From contig NZIO01000014.1 in assembly GCA_002689925.1 (NCBI GenBank), positions 1 through 64,000 of the forward strand: 64,000 nt of DNA, written 5' to 3'. Each line of letters starts with the position of its first letter. Within the stretch, counting starts at the first letter, position 1. The translations under genes were made by a program, and so were the position numbers. The DNA is from Candidatus Pelagibacter sp. Its GTDB lineage: Bacteria; Pseudomonadota; Alphaproteobacteria; Pelagibacterales; Pelagibacteraceae. Positions 59,054 through 64,000 of this stretch are shown piece by piece. Under the pieces are notes generated by a model. The model worked only from the letters and a program-made list of their open reading frames with translations, made no database searches and was not told the DNA's origin.

Positions 59054-60295
59054 ATGAGAATTGCTATTATCGGATCAGGCATATCCGGGCTTAGTTCGGC
59101 ATATTTTTTATCAAAAAATCATAAAGTAGATTTATTTGAAAAAGAGGATCGTTTTGGAGGTCATTCTTATACAACAGAAGTTTCTGAAGAAAATTCAAAA
59201 AAACTAATTTCATTAGATTTAGGTTTTATTGTTTTTAATAAACTTACTTATCCAAACTTATTAAATTTTTTTGACGAGTTAAAAGTACCATATGAAAAAA
59301 GTAATATGTCATTTTCAGTTTCGTTAAAAAATTCAAACTTAGAATACTCAGGGAATGGTTTTACAGGATTGTTTTCAAACAAATTTAATATTTTAAATTT
59401 TAATTTTCTAAGAATGATATACGAAATTATAACTTTCTATAATGAAGCAAATAAGCTTGATATAAAAAATTATGAAGATCAAACACTTGGAGAATTTTTG
59501 AAATCAAAGAAAATGACTAAGTATTTTATTGATTATCATATCATTCCTATGGTTGCAGCTATTTGGTCAATGCCTTTAAAATTAGCTGAAGAAATGCCTT
59601 TGAAGTTATTTTTAATTTTTTTTAAGAATCACGGTCTATTTAAGATAAAGAATAGACCTCAATGGTATACATGTAGTGGTAGAAGCAAAGTCTATGTTAA
59701 TAAAATTTTGGATACAATAAGTGGTGAACATTTTAAAAATTATGAAATTAAAAAAGTGTCTAGAAAAAACAATAGTGCAAGATTGTATTATGGAGAATCA
59801 AATGAGTATTTTGAATATGATCATGTGATTTTTGCTACACACGCAGATCAAACGTTAAAGATTATTGATGATCCAACTGATAATGAAAAAAATTTTTTAA
59901 GTATTTTTCAATATAAAAAAAGTATTGCTTATCTTCATAGTGACGTTAAGTTGATGCCTAATAAAAAAAATCTTTGGTCAAGCTGGAACTCTATTTTAGA
60001 CAAAGATCAGCCTGAAAAAAGCTGCCTTACTTATTGGTTAAATAAATTACAAAATTTAAAGACTAAAAAAAACTATTTTCTTACATTAAACCCTATTATA
60101 GATATTGATAAATCTAAAATTATAAAAAAAATTGATTTTACTCATCCAATTTATAATAACAGAACTTTCGATACTCAAAATCAATTAATGGAACTACAAG
60201 GAGTTAATAATAGCTGGTTCTGTGGAAGTTATTTTGGTTATGGATTTCACGAAGATGGATTAAAATCAGCAATTAAAATTTCGAAACTTTTATGA
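59054..60295 (+). CDS. FAD/NAD(P)-binding amine-oxidase-like protein
   Basis: A 413-residue flavoprotein of the phytoene desaturase/amine oxidase superfamily. The FAD motif IAIIGSGISGLSSAYFLSKNH at 3-23 is followed by VDLFEKEDRFGGHSYT, and the C-terminal WFCGSYFGYGFHEDGLKSA is the flavin-contact end. A homologue regularly precedes DUF1365 and CFA-synthase-like genes in light- and singlet-oxygen-response loci, where it may modify unsaturated fatty-acyl chains. It starts 12 bp after gcvP and overlaps DUF1365 by 4 bp. Confidence 0.82.
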   Translation: MRIAIIGSGISGLSSAYFLSKNHKVDLFEKEDRFGGHSYTTEVSEENSKKLISLDLGFIVFNKLTYPNLLNFFDELKVPYEKSNMSFSVSLKNSNLEYSGNGFTGLFSNKFNILNFNFLRMIYEIITFYNEANKLDIKNYEDQTLGEFLKSKKMTKYFIDYHIIPMVAAIWSMPLKLAEEMPLKLFLIFFKNHGLFKIKNRPQWYTCSGRSKVYVNKILDTISGEHFKNYEIKKVSRKNNSARLYYGESNEYFEYDHVIFATHADQTLKIIDDPTDNEKNFLSIFQYKKSIAYLHSDVKLMPNKKNLWSSWNSILDKDQPEKSCLTYWLNKLQNLKTKKNYFLTLNPIIDIDKSKIIKKIDFTHPIYNNRTFDTQNQLMELQGVNNSWFCGSYFGYGFHEDGLKSAIKISKLL

Positions 60296-61062
60296 AAAAA
60301 TTTTCCTCTTGTATTTATTCATGCAACGTGATTCACAAAAGATTTAAACCAAAAAAACATTTTTTTAAATATAAAACCTTTTCTTTAATGATTGACTTAA
60401 AAGAACTTAAAGATTTAGAAAAAAAAGTTAATTTTTTTTCTTATAATAAGTTTAATATCTTAAGTTTTTATGATGTAGATCATGGAGGACGTGATGGAAA
60501 AAATTTGCTTGATTGGGTTAAAAAAAAATTAAAGAAATCAAAAATAGACATAAATGATGGAAAAATTAAATTATTATGTTACCCAAGATTTTTTGGTTAT
60601 GTTTTTAATCCGCTAAGTATTTTTTATTGTTTTAACAAGAAAGGAAGATTAAAAGCAATTCTTTACGAGGTAAAAAATACTTTTAATGAGCAACATACAT
60701 ATATATTTAAAATTAATAAACCATCATATTTAGCTAAACATAGTTGTAAAAAAAAATTTTATGTTTCTCCTTTTATTAAAATGAAGACCTTTTACAACTT
60801 TAGATTGTCAAACCCAGGAAAAAATTTGAATGTATTAATTAAGCAAAGTGATATGAGTGGAATTTTATTAATCGCAAGTCAATCAGGAAAAAAAATTCAG
60901 TTAAACAGTCAAAATTTGTTATATCAATTTCTTAAAAATCCATTTATGTCATTTAAGGTTATTATGGCGATACACTTTGAAGCAGCTAGATTGTGGATTA
61001 AAGGTGTTAAAGTAGTTGTACATAAAATTAAAAAGAATGACACTTTATCTTTAGAAAACTAA
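60292..61062 (+). CDS. DUF1365 family protein
   Basis: A 256-residue DUF1365 protein; the start SCIYSCNVIHKRFKPKKHFFKYKTFSLMIDL and the central LLCYPRFFGYVFNPLSIFYCFNKKGRLKAILYEVKNTF, here listed as two conserved blocks, are typical. Biochemical function is not established, though the gene is nearly always beside the amine-oxidase-like and CFA-like genes. It overlaps the upstream gene by 4 bp and the downstream one by 1 bp. Confidence 0.85.
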   Translation: MKKFSSCIYSCNVIHKRFKPKKHFFKYKTFSLMIDLKELKDLEKKVNFFSYNKFNILSFYDVDHGGRDGKNLLDWVKKKLKKSKIDINDGKIKLLCYPRFFGYVFNPLSIFYCFNKKGRLKAILYEVKNTFNEQHTYIFKINKPSYLAKHSCKKKFYVSPFIKMKTFYNFRLSNPGKNLNVLIKQSDMSGILLIASQSGKKIQLNSQNLLYQFLKNPFMSFKVIMAIHFEAARLWIKGVKVVVHKIKKNDTLSLEN

Positions 61063-62249
61063 TGAATTTTAGCCTAAACATATTATGTGACCAGTTTATT
61101 TTTTGGCATTTAAAGAAAATTAAACATGGTTACTTAAAACTGACTAATCACAATGGAAAAGATCATTTTTTTGGTGATGAAAACAGTTATTTAAAAGCTA
61201 AAATAAAAATTAATGATCCTAATTTTTCATTAAGATTGCTTAGAAAAGCCAGTAGTGGATTAGGAGAAAGTTATATTAATAATGATTTTGAGACAGATGA
61301 CTTGCCAGCATTAATAGAATTATGTGCCAAAAATATTAATATTACTTATAGATTTTCAGGCCTATTGAGCATTCCCTTTATTAAAAGGTTTTTAAACAAT
61401 AATTTTTTTTCAAACACAAAACAAAGAAGCAAAAAAAATATAACTTCTCACTATGATCTAGGAAATGAATTTTTTTCAAAATGGCTCGATCAAAGTCTTA
61501 CATACTCTTGCGGTATATTTAACACTTCAAATGAAAGTTTAGAAAAAGCACAAATAAACAAATACAATAAATTAATAGATTTAATTAAACCAAAAAAAGG
61601 TGACAATATATTAGAAATAGGTTGTGGTTGGGGAGGGTTCGCGGAACAATTAGCTAAAAATTATGAAATTAAATTAGATTGCATTACAATTTCAAAAAAA
61701 CAATTCGAGTTTACAAAAGAAAAAATTAGAAGACAGGGACTTAACAAAAAGGTAAATGTCTACATGTTAGATTATAGAGATTTAACAAAACAATATGACA
61801 GTATCGTTTCAATTGAAATGATAGAAGCAGTGGGTGAAAAATATTTAAATCAATATTTTAAAACAATAAAAAAACATTTAGTGCCTGGCGGTAAAGCAGC
61901 AATCCAATCAATCATTATTAATGATAATCTATATGACCGTTATAAAATTAGAGAAGATTTTATACAAAAGTTTATTTTTCCAGGTGGTTTTTTGCCTTCA
62001 ATAAAAGCATTACAAAAAATCTCTTTACAAACAGGATTAGAAATTAATGATCATAAATTATATGGTCAGCATTATTCAAATACTTTAAAACAATGGAGAA
62101 AAAGTTTTTTAAATTCATGGGATCAAATATCAAGACAAGGGTTTAATTTAAGTTTTAAAAATATGTGGGATTTTTACCTATCTTACTGTGAAGCAGGGTT
62201 TAAATCTAAAAATATAGATTTGATTCAGTTTTCTTTGTTTAAAAAATAG
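61062..62249 (+). CDS. Cyclopropane-fatty-acyl-phospholipid synthase-like methyltransferase
   Basis: A 395-residue SAM-dependent enzyme acting on unsaturated acyl chains of membrane lipids. The N-terminal lipid-binding half leads to TSHYDLGNEFFSKWLDQSLTYSCGIF near 127-152 and the SAM motif ILEIGCGWGGFAEQLA near 182; EMIEAVGEKYLNQYF and GGKAAIQSI follow. These match the CFA family. In combination with the preceding two genes it could make a methylated or furan-type fatty acid rather than a cyclopropane; that is inference. Confidence 0.88.
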   Translation: MNFSLNILCDQFIFWHLKKIKHGYLKLTNHNGKDHFFGDENSYLKAKIKINDPNFSLRLLRKASSGLGESYINNDFETDDLPALIELCAKNINITYRFSGLLSIPFIKRFLNNNFFSNTKQRSKKNITSHYDLGNEFFSKWLDQSLTYSCGIFNTSNESLEKAQINKYNKLIDLIKPKKGDNILEIGCGWGGFAEQLAKNYEIKLDCITISKKQFEFTKEKIRRQGLNKKVNVYMLDYRDLTKQYDSIVSIEMIEAVGEKYLNQYFKTIKKHLVPGGKAAIQSIIINDNLYDRYKIREDFIQKFIFPGGFLPSIKALQKISLQTGLEINDHKLYGQHYSNTLKQWRKSFLNSWDQISRQGFNLSFKNMWDFYLSYCEAGFKSKNIDLIQFSLFKK

Positions 62250-62255
62250 ATTTGA

Positions 62256-62783
62256 ATGAAAATTATATTTACTCTACTAATTGCAATTTTATTAACTAAC
62301 TGTTCAGGTAATAATATGAAACCAATAGATTTTAAAGATCAAAAGCCCAGATTAATTATCGAGGATTATTTATCAGGAAATGTAAAAGCTTGGGGAATAT
62401 TACAAAATAGATCTGGGAAAGTAATAAGGCAATTTTCTGCTGATTTGAATGGATCATGGGATGGAAAGCAATTAATTTTAAAAGAAAAATTTAATTGGAA
62501 CGATGGTGAAGTTCAAAATAGAGAGTGGAAAATTAATAAGATTGATGAAAATAATTATGAAGGAACAGCTGGAGATGTTGTGGGTAAAGCAATAGGATAT
62601 TCTTATGGACCAGCTTTTAAATTTGAATATGTATTATTAGTTCCTGTAAAAGGCAAAGAAATGAAAATTACTTTTGATGACTGGATATTTAAACAAGATG
62701 AAAAGGTTGCAATTAATAGAGCTACCTTGACTAAGTTTGGAATTAAAGTTGCTGAACTAACAGTTATGTTTGTTAAAGATTAG
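62256..62783 (+). CDS. DUF3833 family lipoprotein
   Basis: A 175-residue protein with a lipoprotein signal peptide ending LLTNC (Cys16). The repeated tryptophan/aspartate pattern (SGNVKAWGILQNRSGKVIRQF, GSWDGKQLILKEKFNWNDGE, MKITFDDWIFKQD) matches DUF3833. Its function is unknown, but it is a constant member of the same gene neighbourhood. Last gene of the plus-strand run; its stop overlaps that of the convergent SDR gene by 4 bp. Confidence 0.82.
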   Translation: MKIIFTLLIAILLTNCSGNNMKPIDFKDQKPRLIIEDYLSGNVKAWGILQNRSGKVIRQFSADLNGSWDGKQLILKEKFNWNDGEVQNREWKINKIDENNYEGTAGDVVGKAIGYSYGPAFKFEYVLLVPVKGKEMKITFDDWIFKQDEKVAINRATLTKFGIKVAELTVMFVKD

Positions 62784-63535
62784 TAGTTTATTTTTTTCAT
62801 ACCCCTGTCAACAAATTTAAAATAAATACTACTAGGTAATATTCTTAAAAATTTTAAAAAGTATGTAAATATTTTTGGAAAGTGAATCTCAAAACTTTTT
62901 TTCTTAACTAAACCTATATAGATTTGCTCAGCAGCAAATTCAGGAGATTTTATCATCGGCATAGGAAAATCATTTTGATCTGTCATGGGTGTTTTAATAA
63001 AACCTGGACTTATTAGAGTAATTCTTACATTTTTTCTTTTCATTTCAAAATGTAGACTTTCTGCAAAACTTGTTAGAGCAGATTTTGAGGCACAATAAGC
63101 ACCTGCAGCAGGCAGGCCTCTGTATCCAGCAACTGATGAAACGATGGATATTTGTCCACCTTTTTTATCTTTATAATAATCATAAACAGAGTTAATAGAA
63201 TTCATGGTACCAAAATAATTTACTTCCATAATCTTTCTAATTTTTTCTAAATTAAATTCTTTTTCAGATTTTGGATCATGTATTCCAGTACTAAATACAG
63301 AAATTTCAATATTTTTAAATTTTTCAATGATAGTTTTAAAAACAGTTTTACATTGTTCAATATTTGTAACATCTAAAGGAAAGGGATGTATGTTTTCATT
63401 TTCTCGGTTTAATTCATGTAGTAAATTTTCACGTCTTGCAGATGCTGCTACTAACCAACCTTCATTTGCAAATTTTATAGCAAGAGCTCTACCGATACCA
63501 CTACTAGCACCTGTTATCCAAATTTTTTTATTCAT
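62780..63535 (-). CDS. Short-chain dehydrogenase/reductase
   Basis: A 251-residue classical SDR: TGASSGIGRALA near 8, NYFGTM-type segment near 111, and the catalytic Ser plus YCASK near 147-151. The C-terminal part carries a hydrophobic stretch (FPKIFTYFLKFLRILP) suggesting membrane association. Substrate unknown; SDRs of this sort are part of the light/singlet-oxygen lipid cluster. It is translationally coupled (ATGA) to a 38-residue ORF upstream. Confidence 0.88.
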   Translation of the reverse strand: MNKKIWITGASSGIGRALAIKFANEGWLVAASARRENLLHELNRENENIHPFPLDVTNIEQCKTVFKTIIEKFKNIEISVFSTGIHDPKSEKEFNLEKIRKIMEVNYFGTMNSINSVYDYYKDKKGGQISIVSSVAGYRGLPAAGAYCASKSALTSFAESLHFEMKRKNVRITLISPGFIKTPMTDQNDFPMPMIKSPEFAAEQIYIGLVKKKSFEIHFPKIFTYFLKFLRILPSSIYFKFVDRGMKKINY

Positions 63536-63648
63536 TTAAATATAAGTGTTAGAATTAAAATTATCCAAAATATAGCATAATAATAAAATATATATTTTCT
63601 TGCAAAACCTGTTGATATTGACTCATTCTTAGGTGTTTTTTTTTTCAT
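63532..63648 (-). CDS. Small single-helix membrane protein (38 residues), unannotated-size ORF
   Basis: ATG at 63646-63648 followed by ten A, then a frame that ends TGA at 63532-63534, overlapping the SDR start as ATGA. The product has a basic, polar N-terminus (MKKKTPKNES, then GFARKY) and one hydrophobic helix (about 20-37, IFYYYAIFWIILILTLIF). I do not recognise a family. The 4-base overlap and good membrane-protein composition argue for a real gene. The A10 tract at codons 2-4 is also a potential slippage site. Confidence 0.6.
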   Translation of the reverse strand: MKKKTPKNESISTGFARKYIFYYYAIFWIILILTLIFK

Positions 63649-63661
63649 ATACTTAATTTAA

Positions 63662-63681
63662 ACATTTTGTATTAAAAATGT
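63662..63681. promoter_or_regulatory. Inverted repeat in the tspO divergent spacer (left)
   Basis: ACATTTT (63662-63668) and AAAATGT (63675-63681) are perfect arms with a 6-base spacer, 14 bases upstream of the 38-residue ORF. It could be an operator for the minus-strand genes. AT-rich, so chance cannot be excluded. Confidence 0.35.
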
Positions 63682-63738
63682 AATAAAAAACTGCGACAAG
63701 ATGTGTATAGATTCTAAACAATATTAGCTTTAATCAGG

Positions 63739-63755
63739 TGATTGTAATACAATCA
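63739..63755. promoter_or_regulatory. 17-bp palindrome upstream of tspO
   Basis: TGATTGTA and TACAATCA are perfect 8-bp arms around a single central A, ending 17 bases before the tspO ATG. The size and symmetry are those of a dimeric repressor or activator site. I do not recognise the regulator. Confidence 0.5.
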
Positions 63756-63772
63756 AATTAACTAATTTTAAT

Positions 63773-64000
63773 ATGATTAAAAAAATTCCCTCTCTTTTAA
63801 TTTTTTGTTTTTTAGCATTTGGAGCTTCTGCCTGGGGTGGCTTGGTTACATCACTATATAAAGAGCCATGGTTTTCAACTCTTGTAAAGCCAACCTTTAA
63901 TCCTCCAGAATGGATTTTTGCACCAGTTTGGATAACTTTATATTTGCTAATGGCTTTTTCAATTTGGTTAATTTGGATTAGTCCTAAACGATCTGAAAAG
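63773..64000 (+). CDS. tspO: TspO/MBR family tryptophan-rich sensor protein (3' partial)
   Basis: The first 76 residues are present and the frame is open at the right edge. An N-terminal helix (IPSLLIFCFLAFGASAWGGL) is followed by the family hallmark PWFSTLVKPTFNPPEWIFAPVW and a second helix LYLLMAFSIWLIW. TspO proteins are five-helix membrane proteins that bind porphyrins or sterol-like ligands and, in Rhodobacter, link oxygen/light to pigment gene expression. It is divergent from the SDR gene set, consistent with a photo-oxidative context. Confidence 0.9.
   Translation, partial: MIKKIPSLLIFCFLAFGASAWGGLVTSLYKEPWFSTLVKPTFNPPEWIFAPVWITLYLLMAFSIWLIWISPKRSEK

Overview
The window is a very AT-rich, gene-dense stretch of bacterial chromosome. 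Most spacers are 0-15 bp, many genes overlap by 1-8 bp, proteins are lysine- and asparagine-rich, and I see no insertion sequence, phage, CRISPR, rRNA or tRNA. The gene order (murG-murC-murB-ddl-ftsQ-ftsA-lpxC; rpsF-rpsR-rplI-dnaB; fabD-fabG-acpP-gmk; lptF-lptG-lptD-surA-pdxA-rsmA; purM-purN; DUF2066-hda) is alphaproteobacterial. Together with the streamlining and a glycine riboswitch on gcvT it points strongly to SAR11 (Pelagibacterales). That assignment is inference from content and order, not a phylogeny.

Layout. 0-13 kb, plus strand: cell-wall and division genes, lpxC, bamD, ligA, panB and bamB. The left edge is unusual: a class-III aminotransferase fragment is joined in frame to a MurG that lacks its N-terminus, and murC is interrupted by a frameshift inside a run of 12 A. 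13-20 kb, minus strand: purF, cvpA, an RND/MMPL transporter, dnaB, then rpsF-rpsR-rplI, which is transcribed toward dnaB. 20-23 kb, plus: fatty-acid synthesis genes and gmk. 23-30 kb, minus: outer-membrane biogenesis (lptF, lptG, lptD, surA) with pdxA and rsmA. 30-37 kb: pepA, ndk, purM/purN, a DUF2066 protein, hda and aspS.

37-54 kb is the accessory, nutrient-scavenging part: a TerC-family protein, an ectoine-hydrolase-like M24 protein, a gamma-glutamyltransferase-like enzyme without a signal peptide, a TauE/SafE transporter, an Asp/Glu-racemase-like protein, a ThDP enzyme, a DadA-like oxidase, a complete TRAP transporter, an enoyl-CoA hydratase, a CaiC-like acyl-CoA ligase, 5-oxoprolinase PxpABC and an EamA permease. 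A plausible theme is uptake and breakdown of amino-acid-derived or gamma-glutamyl compounds, ending in glutamate and acyl-CoA, but the real substrate cannot be read from sequence.

54-59 kb holds a tandem glycine riboswitch followed by gcvT-gcvH-gcvP. Immediately behind, without room for a clear promoter, come an FAD amine-oxidase-like gene, DUF1365, a cyclopropane-fatty-acid-synthase-like methyltransferase and a DUF3833 lipoprotein. On the other strand lie an SDR and a 38-residue membrane peptide, and a partial tspO runs off the right edge. These families commonly cluster in light or singlet-oxygen response loci.

Several genes normally found inside the conserved alphaproteobacterial clusters are not at their usual places: ftsZ (ftsA|lpxC), recN (bamD|ligA), and fabF/mltG/yicC (acpP|gmk). 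The best candidates for follow-up are the aminotransferase-MurG joint, the murC poly-A frameshift, the RBS-sequestering architecture of the glycine riboswitch, the small membrane ORF with nearby palindromes at the tspO divergence, and the TRAP/GGT/PxpABC catabolic region.
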